Origin: a virus
Length of the DNA: 64,000 nt
IMG/VR virus record: IMGVR_UViG_3300009609_000001
Span: 36,268-100,267 of that record
Direction: 5' to 3' (one strand)
A program made the position numbers and the translations under genes. The notes beneath the pieces were generated by a model. That model saw only the letters and a program-made list of their open reading frames with translations, had not been told where the DNA came from and did not search any database. Of this stretch, positions 54,554 through 62,813 are shown piece after piece. Positions within the stretch are counted from its first letter, which is position 1. Each line of letters begins with the position of its first letter.

Positions 54554-54690
54554 AGGATTCGGTCGGTGCCGAGTGGTTCAAGGCCATCTCTGAGACCGAA
54601 GAAGAGGGCACGGCGATGTACAACGTCCATTCCGCCATGTCTGAAATGATGGGCGATCGCAACGGCCATCCCCTGGGAGGCCATCGGTAA
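54086..54690 (+). CDS. Tail chaperone, -1 frameshift product, about 201 aa
   Basis: Residues 1-105 are from the zero frame, then reading from 54400 in the -1 frame: KYQSDADLAACYGAAALGIL, SHEQRVGLWLNISRSQIRQA, YGVLGAVSSALKDSVGAEWF, ending NGHPLGGHR and TAA at 54688-54690. The stop shares its A with the tape-measure ATG (TAATG). Such G/GT-type shifts are conserved in siphovirus tails. The sum of protein character in the -1 frame and the exact junction is strong evidence. Confidence 0.8.
54394..54400 (+). promoter_or_regulatory. Ribosomal -1 slippery heptamer A-AAA-AAA
   Basis: Eight A in a row (54394-54401) placed so that the zero-frame codons are CTA-AAA-AAA-AGT. Slipping one base back gives AAG-TAC, entering the open frame that ends at the tape-measure start. 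Confidence 0.8.
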
Positions 54691-56807
54691 TGCCTGCCCC
54701 TCTCATTCCCATCATCGCCCGTGTGCTGACGGCGATCCTGCCACGCGCAGGGGCTGCTTTGGCTGGCCGGGCTGCCGTCGCTGGCGCAGGTGAGGCAGCC
54801 GCCGGAACCGCAGCACGAGCCACGGCAGGCCGCACGTTGGCATCCCACGGGACAAGCAAGGCCGTATTGGGAACCGGCGAAGCGGAACTTGCCGCAGCCA
54901 GAAAGGCCAGGATCGGCAGAACCTTCCGGATGCCGACAAAGGCGGATACCTCCGGAATCACAAAGCACGTCAGCGACAGCAACAATCAGAGTTTCATCGA
55001 CAAGATTCAGAATGCTCGCGATTTGCTGAAGCAGGTTGCGCCGCAAGTTTTGGCCCAGAAAGACACGGCGGCATTTACACCTCCGGCCGCCACGCCGACG
55101 CCCGCCCCACCAACGACTCCCGCCCCTCAGCCGACAGTTCTCCCTCGTCCGCCGATTCAGGCTCCGACTCCGCCAGGTCAACCAATTGAACAGCGAGCCG
55201 GAGCGCCGCCGGTTCAGCCGCAGCGGCCAATTATAATCCAGCGACAACCTCAAACATTGCCAACTGCGCAGGCTCCATCCGCGCCGGTACAGGCTCCGCC
55301 GGTCCAACCGTCCGCCCCAAAACCCCAGCCAGCACCACAACCAACCGCCTCTAAGATTCTGCATTCCCCGCGCGCCAAAGCTCCGGGCTTCATGGACCAA
55401 CTGAGGAAGTTCGCCACCAAGGCGGGGAACTTTGCTCAAGACGCTGGGTTGTACGATCCTTCTCGGGCAGCGCGAGGACCCGGCGAATCAATCCTTCGCG
55501 GTGCGCATACCTACCTGACGACGACGCCCGAGCAACGGGCCGCCGAGAAGATCAGCCCCGTCAAAGATTTCGCGATGGGCTGGCTGCGAAGCTGGCGGCG
55601 CCCACCGGTCCCACGGAAAGGAAAGAAAGAGGACGAGGGCAAGTCGCCATTCAAGAAGGTCAAGCCTCCGCCAATCGCCGGTACGATTCCACCCAAGCCG
55701 CGCAGCCGAGAAGAGTACGAGCCGGAGAAGTCTCCGCGCACAATCGAAGAGCTGCACAAGGAGATGCTGGCGCTGTACCAGCGTGGCGTCACCAAGGGCA
55801 AGGAAGCCGACGCCATCCTGGATGAACTCAAGCGCGCCGAGGCCCTGCAAGCCAAGGCCGATGGCAAGGGCCCGCTCTCACAACCCAGCAAGGGAGCAAT
55901 CACGCTCGGCGGCCGGACAGCTCCGCAAGCGCCTCCGACGCCAAAGCCCCCACCGGTTCCGGCTGTCCAGCCGGCTCCCGGAGGAAACCTGTCGAGCGGC
56001 AACCTCGCCTCCGCCTTGGCTGCGAACACCTCGGCCGTGCATGGCCTGACTTCGGCGATGCAGTCCCAACCCAAGCAGAGATTCGCCACCGGCGGAATGG
56101 TTCCCGGCGCTGGCCGCGGAGATAAGGTCTCGGCGCTCCTGGAGCCTGGAGAATGGGTGCTGACCCGCGATCAGGTGAAGCGCATCGGGGAAATGAACCT
56201 GCGCAACCAGCGGTTCCAGCACGGCGGCCCGGTACAGAAGTTCGCCGGCGGTGGGCCAGTCAGCGGCGCGGCAGATATCGACGTGCCCGGGCGGCATTTG
56301 AGCGACGCCTTCTCCGGAGCGCTGGATCGCGGCAAGCAGGCCCTGAGCGGACCGGGGGGCTTTATCTCGGCCGTGATGAGCACCCCGCCGGCCTTGAAGC
56401 GATTCAGTCAGGATGTGCTACAGTCGAGCGAATCGCTGCGAAGGTTTGACGGCCGGATGAGTATTGCGTTTTCCAAGTTGGAATATGGGCGACTGAGAAG
56501 GGAAGTTGAAACGGCCGGGGCAACTTCGGGAAGCGCTGCGGTATTGGCGTCAGCCGTGGATAGCATGGAAAACGATCTGCAAGGCATCATGCTCATAGCG
56601 AGGATCGCCACAAACTATCTTGCGGTAATCGCAGCCCAATCGGTTGGTCTTCTGGCGAAAATTGCCAGTAAAACAATTGGGCCGGCCATGTTAACCGTGC
56701 TGGCAGAGATCGAGAAAAACACTAGGGACTCGAACGCCAAGGCGGGAATTCCGGTCGTGGAATTCTTAAAGAAAGCGGCTGAGTACAACAAAAAAAACAG
56801 GCCCTAG
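54690..56807 (+). CDS. Tape measure protein, 705 aa
   Basis: Hydrophobic start (IPIIARVLTAILPRAGAALA), then a Pro/Gln-rich middle (about 125-235), a basic region, and RFATGGMVPGAGRGDKVSAL then LEPGEWVLTRDQVKRIGEMN, the G-G-x-V-P-G-x-G-x-G-D-x-V...L-x-P-G-E motif of tape measures. Helical C-terminus with hydrophobic runs (IARIATNYLAVIAAQSVGLL). Sets tail length. It shares NARDLLKQVAPQVLAQK with the KTSC protein. Follows the frameshifted chaperone. Confidence 0.85.
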   Translation: MPAPLIPIIARVLTAILPRAGAALAGRAAVAGAGEAAAGTAARATAGRTLASHGTSKAVLGTGEAELAAARKARIGRTFRMPTKADTSGITKHVSDSNNQSFIDKIQNARDLLKQVAPQVLAQKDTAAFTPPAATPTPAPPTTPAPQPTVLPRPPIQAPTPPGQPIEQRAGAPPVQPQRPIIIQRQPQTLPTAQAPSAPVQAPPVQPSAPKPQPAPQPTASKILHSPRAKAPGFMDQLRKFATKAGNFAQDAGLYDPSRAARGPGESILRGAHTYLTTTPEQRAAEKISPVKDFAMGWLRSWRRPPVPRKGKKEDEGKSPFKKVKPPPIAGTIPPKPRSREEYEPEKSPRTIEELHKEMLALYQRGVTKGKEADAILDELKRAEALQAKADGKGPLSQPSKGAITLGGRTAPQAPPTPKPPPVPAVQPAPGGNLSSGNLASALAANTSAVHGLTSAMQSQPKQRFATGGMVPGAGRGDKVSALLEPGEWVLTRDQVKRIGEMNLRNQRFQHGGPVQKFAGGGPVSGAADIDVPGRHLSDAFSGALDRGKQALSGPGGFISAVMSTPPALKRFSQDVLQSSESLRRFDGRMSIAFSKLEYGRLRREVETAGATSGSAAVLASAVDSMENDLQGIMLIARIATNYLAVIAAQSVGLLAKIASKTIGPAMLTVLAEIEKNTRDSNAKAGIPVVEFLKKAAEYNKKNRP

Positions 56808-56894
56808 GATAACGGACGCCAAGCTTGGCTTCATCGCAATGGCCACCGCCAAAAGAACATACGCCGCGACGACCCCCGAAATAGTTTTTTTCAT
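56766..56894 (-). CDS. 42-aa two-span membrane peptide, antisense
   Basis: MKKTISGVVAAYVLLAVAIA then MKPSLASVILGPVFFVVLSR FL: two hydrophobic helices with a basic start. Minus strand, overlapping the end of the tape-measure gene. With its upstream partner (56899) it could be a holin or a small lysis peptide; the opposite strand makes it unusual in this operon. Confidence 0.5.
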   Translation of the reverse strand: MKKTISGVVAAYVLLAVAIAMKPSLASVILGPVFFVVLSRFL

Positions 56895-56898
56895 GTGA

Positions 56899-57030
56899 CT
56901 ACCCAAGTCCATATTGAAGAAGGTCGAGAACCGCGCCAATAACAGGCAGTAATTTCGGGGTCACCAGTAGGCCAGTTGCCAATAGCGCCCAAGAAGAAAT
57001 AGCCAGGATTGACAACCATCGGGGTTTCAT
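56899..57030 (-). CDS. 43-aa membrane peptide, antisense
   Basis: MKPRWLSILAISSWALLATG then LLVTPKLLPVIGAVLDLLQY GLG: basic start and two hydrophobic stretches. It fills the space between the tape measure and the tail gene and ends five bases before the next antisense start. Ribosome sites are weak, so translation is not certain. Confidence 0.5.
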   Translation of the reverse strand: MKPRWLSILAISSWALLATGLLVTPKLLPVIGAVLDLLQYGLG

Positions 57031-58836
57031 GTGTCAACGACTCTAAAGTACAACGGCGTGCAAATCAAGAACTGCACGCTCAAGGACTTCCGCCAAAAGC
57101 TGGAATACGATCCCAGCGGCACAGACCCAGAACTAAATCGGTTTCGCATCAGGGTCAACGGGTATGTTTATTTGCATTCCTCTGCCACGGCCGCGATTAA
57201 CGTAAACGAGGATGGTGCCGCCGTTCCTAAGCCGCAAGTCACCGTTCCCCGTGGACAGACCAGCGCCGTTGGCATCTTCAAGCTGGCTCGCAAGTTGCTG
57301 ATGGAGCCTCGGCGCGACTTGGAACTCCTTTTTAATGGCCAGTCGGTGCTGGTGGCCCAGCCCACAACCTCCCCTGGAGACGTAAAAAACGGCATCGGGG
57401 ACGTGGACAACGGCCCCAAGCCGATGTCCTGTGAGATTGTAAAGGTTGTCGGGAAGAAATCTATCAGAATCGAGTTTGAAATCGAATGTGCCCTGGTCGA
57501 GTGTGATTCCAACCGCAATACCCGTGGGGTGCTCTCCAACCGCTGGGGGCAGACTGACGATTACGACGAGAATTTCTACACGACGCGGACCACGACCGGG
57601 AGACTGCGGATCGCCAGCCAGTATTTGGGCGCGATGGGTCCGCACTCCTTCCGCTCCTGGGTGATGCCGCCACTATCGAAGGGCTTCAGGCGTCATTCCA
57701 TGAACTTCGTGGCCACGCCAGATCAGTTGGTGCTAGAGTACCAAATCGTTGACCGCCAGATTGACGCCGCTCCGCCAGCGCCCGGAGTCACCTGGAGCGG
57801 AACGCATAGCATGAGCACGGCGGATCAGCTCCGCATCCTGGAAGAGGTCAACCTGACGATTCATGGCCCGCCGGGGCAGCCGGACAAAAAACCGCTCATC
57901 AGCATTGCCGCCGACGTGGCTATGGACAAGCTCGATATTTTGAGCAAGCAGAACGGGGAAGAATTCATTCTCGAACAGGCGTCAATCGTCGATCATATCG
58001 ATACTGCTCAAGTTGAAGTGCGGATTCAGATCGCCCGAGTCCCCAAGGATCCGATGGCATTGCTGAATTTCGACACAACGAAACTTGGTCTCTGGCCATC
58101 GCCGGTTAATCAGGGAGCTTATGATCGGCTGAAGTCGGCGATTCCCACCGCCTTCGGCGTGAACAGCCCTGGCGGGATCCTTGTCAGCCATCTGCAGACG
58201 CAATGCGACAACGCACATGCCATGCCCGCACAAGGCGAAAAGGACCCCTCGGAGAAAAAGAAGGCAAAGATCGAGGCCACCACAATTGCGACCTATGAGG
58301 GCTCGAAGGGGACGCTTACGACAAGCAGCCTTCAGGCCAGGAGTTACTCCTCGGCCCATCGAAAATTCCCCTACACCCACTACGAAATGTCCGCATCGTA
58401 CTTGACCAGCATGAATCGGATTCAACTTCCGATTGCCAGGTCGAACAACGATAGGGAGAAGGATTCGGCTGCAATCGTTACGCTGTCCCCGGCCACGAGT
58501 AAACTGATCGTCGAGGTGCAGGCTGAGCGCGCCGGAAAGTGGCCGGACATTCCTGATTCGTTAGATATGAGCGATGAGACAGGAAACCGGTATTGGCTCC
58601 TGAAATCCAAGGTGACTCCAGAGACCCCACGGCTGGGAGTGAATGCCCAGCGGGACCAGACCGTATTTGCGGTGAAATGCCACTACGAGTACGGAACAAC
58701 TCGCCGGGCGACTAAGATAGAGGCCGGCCAACAACCCGCCTTCGCGAAGAACCTGTTTTCGCACACCGTTCCGGCGTCGGCCTTCTTGACGGACATTTTC
58801 GATCTGAGATCTGGTGCAAGTCTCACGAGAAGATAG
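57031..58836 (+). CDS. Distal tail / baseplate protein, 601 aa
   Basis: Long beta-rich protein starting STTLKYNGVQIKNCTLKDFR, with KPMSCEIVKVVGKKSIRIEF, NRWGQTDDYDENFYTTRTTT and WVMPPLSKGFRRHSMNFVAT in the first half. First large gene after the tape measure, the usual place for distal tail proteins. GTG 57031 start. No named family recognised. Confidence 0.6.
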   Translation: MSTTLKYNGVQIKNCTLKDFRQKLEYDPSGTDPELNRFRIRVNGYVYLHSSATAAINVNEDGAAVPKPQVTVPRGQTSAVGIFKLARKLLMEPRRDLELLFNGQSVLVAQPTTSPGDVKNGIGDVDNGPKPMSCEIVKVVGKKSIRIEFEIECALVECDSNRNTRGVLSNRWGQTDDYDENFYTTRTTTGRLRIASQYLGAMGPHSFRSWVMPPLSKGFRRHSMNFVATPDQLVLEYQIVDRQIDAAPPAPGVTWSGTHSMSTADQLRILEEVNLTIHGPPGQPDKKPLISIAADVAMDKLDILSKQNGEEFILEQASIVDHIDTAQVEVRIQIARVPKDPMALLNFDTTKLGLWPSPVNQGAYDRLKSAIPTAFGVNSPGGILVSHLQTQCDNAHAMPAQGEKDPSEKKKAKIEATTIATYEGSKGTLTTSSLQARSYSSAHRKFPYTHYEMSASYLTSMNRIQLPIARSNNDREKDSAAIVTLSPATSKLIVEVQAERAGKWPDIPDSLDMSDETGNRYWLLKSKVTPETPRLGVNAQRDQTVFAVKCHYEYGTTRRATKIEAGQQPAFAKNLFSHTVPASAFLTDIFDLRSGASLTRR

Positions 58837-58875
58837 CTCGCCATTATGCAAAACCTGCTAAACTAACCGCCAACT

Positions 58876-58927
58876 GGTATCGGACACACCGAGCCGCGCG
58901 TTCCCTCCGGGGACGTGCGGCTTTTTT
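58876..58927 (+). promoter_or_regulatory. Leader hairpin element, copy d, with terminator
   Basis: GGTA-TCGG-ACACA-CCGA-GCC (58876-58895), then GCCGCGCGTTCCC with GGGACGTGCGGC and TTTTTT. Loop differs from copy c but stem is kept. GGAG of the next gene follows at once. Confidence 0.75.
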
Positions 58928-58941
58928 CATGGAGATAGACC

Positions 58942-59370
58942 ATGAGCGCCACAACCATCGAAGCAGAAGTCCTGGAAGCCTCGTCCGCCAAGACCGCCAG
59001 CAGCACGGGCACGACGGCGATCGGGGGCCGCGGCGAGTTCCGAGCAGCGGAGTTTGAGCTTGACGTGACGGTATCCGACACGGACGCCGGCGACACCCTT
59101 GATGTTTTCATTCAAACCACGATCGACGGGACCAACTGGCTGGATGTCGTGCATTTCACCCAGGTCATCGGAACGGATACCGCCAAACGGTTCGTCGCCA
59201 AGATCGTAGGCACGCTGGCGGAAGCCATGTACGAAGTCGCCTCAGCCTTGGCCGCCGGTTCCGTTCGCCACATCCTTGGAAAACGCTACCGGGCGCGATG
59301 GGACTTGGTGGACGCCGGTGCCGACAACGCGAGCTTTACCTTTTCGATCACTGCGAACTTCATCCCCTGA
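58942..59370 (+). CDS. Virion-region beta protein, 142 aa
   Basis: GEFRAAEFELDVTVSDTDAG, DTLDVFIQTTIDGTNWLDVV, FTFSITANFIP: a single beta-sandwich-like domain, as in small tail or head accessory proteins that begin with polar repeats. Ends in a TGATG junction with the next gene. Confidence 0.65.
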   Translation: MSATTIEAEVLEASSAKTASSTGTTAIGGRGEFRAAEFELDVTVSDTDAGDTLDVFIQTTIDGTNWLDVVHFTQVIGTDTAKRFVAKIVGTLAEAMYEVASALAAGSVRHILGKRYRARWDLVDAGADNASFTFSITANFIP

Positions 59371-60974
59371 TGGCAGTCAATCTGACAACGCTGTTCACTC
59401 GCTGGGGCAAGATGCTCTTTGCCCTGAACACGCTCAACACTGCGCGTCTGACCACGGTTCCGGATGAAATCCAGGATGTACTCGACGAGTTCGCCTCGGC
59501 CTCGGCGGCCATTCTCTCCACGGTTGACAATCTTCCCGATGCCATTCCCGCCTGGCAGTCAGGGACCGGCAGCATCGCCACGGAGCTACAGGCTTCATTT
59601 CAGGCCCTACTGGTGCAAATGGTCAAGGATGACAACGTGCAACCCGATGACGCACTGCTGACGGCCTACGACGAGCTATTGCGGCAAATGGACGCCAGCA
59701 GCGACACGGTAGACGCCAGCGTGGTTGCGGGCACGGCGACGGCGGACGCTGGGAATACCGGGACCGGCGCCTTTCTGGTTTCCGTAAAACGTGGCGATGG
59801 GCGCAGCGAAGAGAACCTCTACGCGGAAGATGTCCGCTTCATTTGCACGGCGCGCGGAGAATCGGCGACGTTCAGCTTCGCCGGGGAACCCACGGTCGAT
59901 TACCTCTCTGAGCAATGGCCAGATGGCTCGGGCTGCTCGGGCAGCGTGACCGTCATTACCTCAGACGACAGCCTGGCTGACAATGGCGGCTTTGAGGACG
60001 AAGACGATATTTCTGACGTGCCCGATGGTTGGGAAGTGATCGTCGGCACTCCTGGGACCACGTTTCGAATTACGGAGCCCGAAGTTCAAACGGTTGTGAT
60101 TTCCGGGACTCCCACACTGGGAACCTATGCCCTGGTGTTCACCAACGCTGCCGGAAAGGTGCAAATCACTGGCCCACTCGATTTCGACGCTGACGGTGGG
60201 ACCGTGCAAGCAGCCCTAAATGCCCTGATTGGCGCGGAAGGCTGGACGATTGACACCACGGGGACCAGCCCAAACTACACGCACACGATCACCATGCTGG
60301 ACGGACCCGGAGGCAACGTCACTCAGCTTAGCAGCATGGCCTCGGCCACGTTCAATGGCACGATCGGCCACGCGACGACAACCGTTGGTGGGGAATCCTT
60401 CCGTGGCTCGAAGTCCCTGGAGTTCATCGGCGGGGCCACGCTCAATGCGATTCAGATTCCACTGGCAGATCTGACGGCCGCGACCGCCTATGCCTGCAAC
60501 ATCTGGGCGAAGGTGAGTTCCGTTCCCGGCGCGGGGGACTTTCGCATCTGCCTTTGGGATGGCTCGGCGGTCGTCAACGATGATCAGGGCGTAGCCAACA
60601 GCCTGACTGTCAACTGCCCCGGTTTGACAACGAACTGGGCCGCCCAGAAGGTGATGTTCCAGACCCCGTCCGTTATGCCGCCAGTCTTGTATCTGCGGAT
60701 CGAACTGACGACCGCGCTTTCCGGCGGGGTGTCTCTGTACCTGGACGAGCTGGCGTTCGATGCGGCAGATTTGTTGTACATTGGCGGGCCAAATGCTAAA
60801 CTGTTCTCCGGTTCAACCCAATGGGAAGTAGCGGACGCCTTTACGCTGGCAATGACGAACGACCGGGCGGGAGAATTCCAGACAGGAGTGTTTCGCGCAA
60901 TTCAATCTCCGGAAAGATTGTTGCCAAGCAACGCGGCGGCTGGTGAAACGATCAGCGACGCGCTGGTCAGCTAG
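59370..60974 (+). CDS. Tail-tip protein with carbohydrate-binding-like domain, 534 aa
   Basis: Helical start (MAVNLTTLFTRWGKMLFALN, TARLTTVPDEIQDVLDEFAS), then beta-rich repeats, and NGGFEDEDDISDVPDGWEVI...SFRGSKSLEFIGG, which resembles CBM4-type carbohydrate-binding modules, followed by LYLRIELTTALSGGVSLYLD. Probably a receptor or cell-wall contact protein. ATG 59370 set by TGATG. Confidence 0.6.
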   Translation: MAVNLTTLFTRWGKMLFALNTLNTARLTTVPDEIQDVLDEFASASAAILSTVDNLPDAIPAWQSGTGSIATELQASFQALLVQMVKDDNVQPDDALLTAYDELLRQMDASSDTVDASVVAGTATADAGNTGTGAFLVSVKRGDGRSEENLYAEDVRFICTARGESATFSFAGEPTVDYLSEQWPDGSGCSGSVTVITSDDSLADNGGFEDEDDISDVPDGWEVIVGTPGTTFRITEPEVQTVVISGTPTLGTYALVFTNAAGKVQITGPLDFDADGGTVQAALNALIGAEGWTIDTTGTSPNYTHTITMLDGPGGNVTQLSSMASATFNGTIGHATTTVGGESFRGSKSLEFIGGATLNAIQIPLADLTAATAYACNIWAKVSSVPGAGDFRICLWDGSAVVNDDQGVANSLTVNCPGLTTNWAAQKVMFQTPSVMPPVLYLRIELTTALSGGVSLYLDELAFDAADLLYIGGPNAKLFSGSTQWEVADAFTLAMTNDRAGEFQTGVFRAIQSPERLLPSNAAAGETISDALVS

Positions 60975-60992
60975 AATCAAAAACGGTGCAAA

Positions 60993-61136
60993 ATGGTGAT
61001 CTCCTTGAAGCTTGGCGTGATCCGACAAGATTCTCAGGGAGAGTACCGTTATGCCACGAAAAGGACAGCCGCGCACAAATCGTTTTTGGAAAAGAAAGCG
61101 ACCGCTATTCGCGCGAGGTTGGCGGTTGCCGGTTAG
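60993..61136 (+). CDS. Small protein, 47 aa (overlapping alternative frame)
   Basis: MVISLKLGVIRQDSQGEYRY then ATKRTAAHKSFLEKKATAIR ARLAVAG has balanced composition. An overlapping 37-codon frame, 61051-61164, has a better GGGAG site but is almost pure Arg/Lys (PRKGQPRTNRFWKRKRP), as shadow frames often are. I favour the 47-codon frame, not strongly. Confidence 0.45.
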   Translation: MVISLKLGVIRQDSQGEYRYATKRTAAHKSFLEKKATAIRARLAVAG

Positions 61137-61170
61137 AAGAATCGGCCACGGCCGACGAAAGTAAGGAACG

Positions 61171-61416
61171 ATGTCGATTCACGAGATGTACGGCCGCATG
61201 GCGGAGGAAAACCAGCGACTTGCGCAGGAGTACAAAAACCTCCTGGGATTGCTGGACAGCGTGCGGACCGGCAAGGTCGATCCAGCGAGAATCGAAATCA
61301 ACATGGCCGCCGACTCGTGGACGCTGCTGCCAGATAAACCGGTCGCGGAAAAGTCAGAGAACGGCGAGTGGAAGAAACGTGATCCAGTCACCGGAGCGGA
61401 GTTAGCACCGAACTAA
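61171..61416 (+). CDS. Small tail-region protein, 81 aa
   Basis: HEMYGRMAEENQRLAQEYKN (helical, possible coiled coil) then ARIEINMAADSWTLLPDKPV. Between tail-tip and adhesin genes; perhaps a chaperone for fibre folding. GGAACG site. Confidence 0.65.
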   Translation: MSIHEMYGRMAEENQRLAQEYKNLLGLLDSVRTGKVDPARIEINMAADSWTLLPDKPVAEKSENGEWKKRDPVTGAELAPN

Positions 61417-61431
61417 ACTTAACTGCCTTTC

Positions 61432-61490
61432 GGTATCGGATTCCACCGAGCCGCAGAGTCCCAACGGATTCTGACGGCTCGTTTCTTTTT
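61432..61490 (+). promoter_or_regulatory. Leader hairpin element, copy e, with terminator
   Basis: GGTA-TCGG-ATTCCA-CCGA-GCC (61432-61452; six-base loop), then CGAGCCG pairing with CGGCTCG followed by TTTCTTTTT. The terminator arm overlaps the first stem by CGAGCC, so only one can form. Confidence 0.75.
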
Positions 61491-61501
61491 GGAATTCGAT
61501 C

Positions 61502-62716
61502 ATGGCTCTTACCGCTTCCAACGGCTTGGCGATGGCTGGCACGACAGCCCAGCGTCCCGGATCTGCGGAGACCGGTCAGCCGTATTTCGATACCACCATC
61601 ATGGGCTGGATCGTGTGGAACGGCACGACCTGGCAAGATGCCGCCGATTCTGCCTCGGCTGATGCCGCAATTGGCTCAATCACAGGCGGAGACTCGTCCC
61701 TTGCAATCGCCGGCCTGGCAGCCTCCGGGAGCGGTGCCGGTGGGTCCGTACCAATTTCCGGGTCAGTCGGCGGAACGCATACAACGGGCACTGGTGGGGC
61801 TGGTGGGGCATCTGGAATCACGGCTGGAGCTGGCGGCGCGGCGAGCGGCGCGGCTGGTGTCGGCGGGGCCGGCGCGGCAGCGAACCTTACTGCTGGTGCT
61901 GGCGGCGCTGCGTCAAATGCGGCGAGCGGAAACGCTGGAGCCGGTGGTGCATCTACCGTCTTGGCTGGCGCAGGCGGGGCCGCGACCGGGACTGGCGCTG
62001 CCGCTGGCGGAGCTGGTGGTCTGGCGAGCGTAACAGCCGGCGCTGGTGGCGCAGCAGCGGGAACGTCTGCCGCGGGCGCGGGCGGCGCAGCTTCCCTTGT
62101 CTCCGGCGCTGGTGGCGCGAAGAGCGGCACAGGAACGGCCAACGGCGGCGCAGGCGGGACAGTCTCGATCACTGGCGGCGCTGGAGGGGCAACGGCGTCA
62201 ACCGATGCAGGATCGCTTGGTGGGGCTGGCGCACCTATTTCGATCACTGCCGGAGCTGGTGGGGCTTGCTCTGCGGGAACCGGCGCAGGTGGTGTCGGCG
62301 GCACGATCACGCTGGCTCCCGGAGCCGGCGGTACGTCAGCCGGCGGAAATGCTGGTGCGCCGGGTCGAGTCAAGGTTGGCGGCGCTGGCCTGTTCGCGTT
62401 TGCCAATGCTCAGACGATCGACATGGCCGACGCCACGGTGCAACTCACGCTGGTTCCCGGAGTCCCAGCCGGCACGCTACTGACTTCCACGGTGCTGTAC
62501 ATCGACGCCAACTCTGGCGCGACCGAAGACCTGGAGTTGCCGCACGAAGCGGACTCGAACGGCTTGGTGCTGATTGTCAAGAACACGGGTGGGGAAGACA
62601 TCGTGGTGAAAGACGATTCTGGAGTCACGACCATTTGCACGATCAGCACCACGGAAAGCGCCGTCCTGTTCTGCGACGGCACAACTTGGAGCGGATTCGT
62701 CGGACAAACAACGTAA
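61502..62716 (+). CDS. Gly/Ala-rich adhesin-like protein, 404 aa
   Basis: N-terminal attachment part (AQRPGSAETGQPYFDTTIMG, WIVWNGTTWQDAADS), then about 200 residues of G-A-G-G-A repeats (about 85-295), then a beta-sandwich end (TLVPGVPAGTLLTSTVLYID, ADSNGLVLIVKNTGGEDIVV). Long Gly repeats can pack as polyglycine II helices, as in T-even type adhesins. Likely a receptor-binding tip. Paralogue at 63565. Confidence 0.75.
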   Translation: MALTASNGLAMAGTTAQRPGSAETGQPYFDTTIMGWIVWNGTTWQDAADSASADAAIGSITGGDSSLAIAGLAASGSGAGGSVPISGSVGGTHTTGTGGAGGASGITAGAGGAASGAAGVGGAGAAANLTAGAGGAASNAASGNAGAGGASTVLAGAGGAATGTGAAAGGAGGLASVTAGAGGAAAGTSAAGAGGAASLVSGAGGAKSGTGTANGGAGGTVSITGGAGGATASTDAGSLGGAGAPISITAGAGGACSAGTGAGGVGGTITLAPGAGGTSAGGNAGAPGRVKVGGAGLFAFANAQTIDMADATVQLTLVPGVPAGTLLTSTVLYIDANSGATEDLELPHEADSNGLVLIVKNTGGEDIVVKDDSGVTTICTISTTESAVLFCDGTTWSGFVGQTT

Positions 62717-62813
62717 TTATGTGGTTTTGAAACAAACTAGACATGATAAAATGACCCCGCGATGTTGTAAGCATCCGGGGTCGTGGCCAAAACCTGAAAG
62801 GAAGGTTTCGACG

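Noticed and set aside
61757-62390. Tandem DNA repeat or mobile array in the Gly-rich gene
   Set aside because: The repetition is at protein level with degenerate codons; no exact long DNA unit.
61576-62406. Long minus-strand Pro/Ala-rich reading frame
   Set aside because: It is the antisense of the Gly-rich repeat, whose GC-rich codons open the other strand; no ribosome site and no independent structure.
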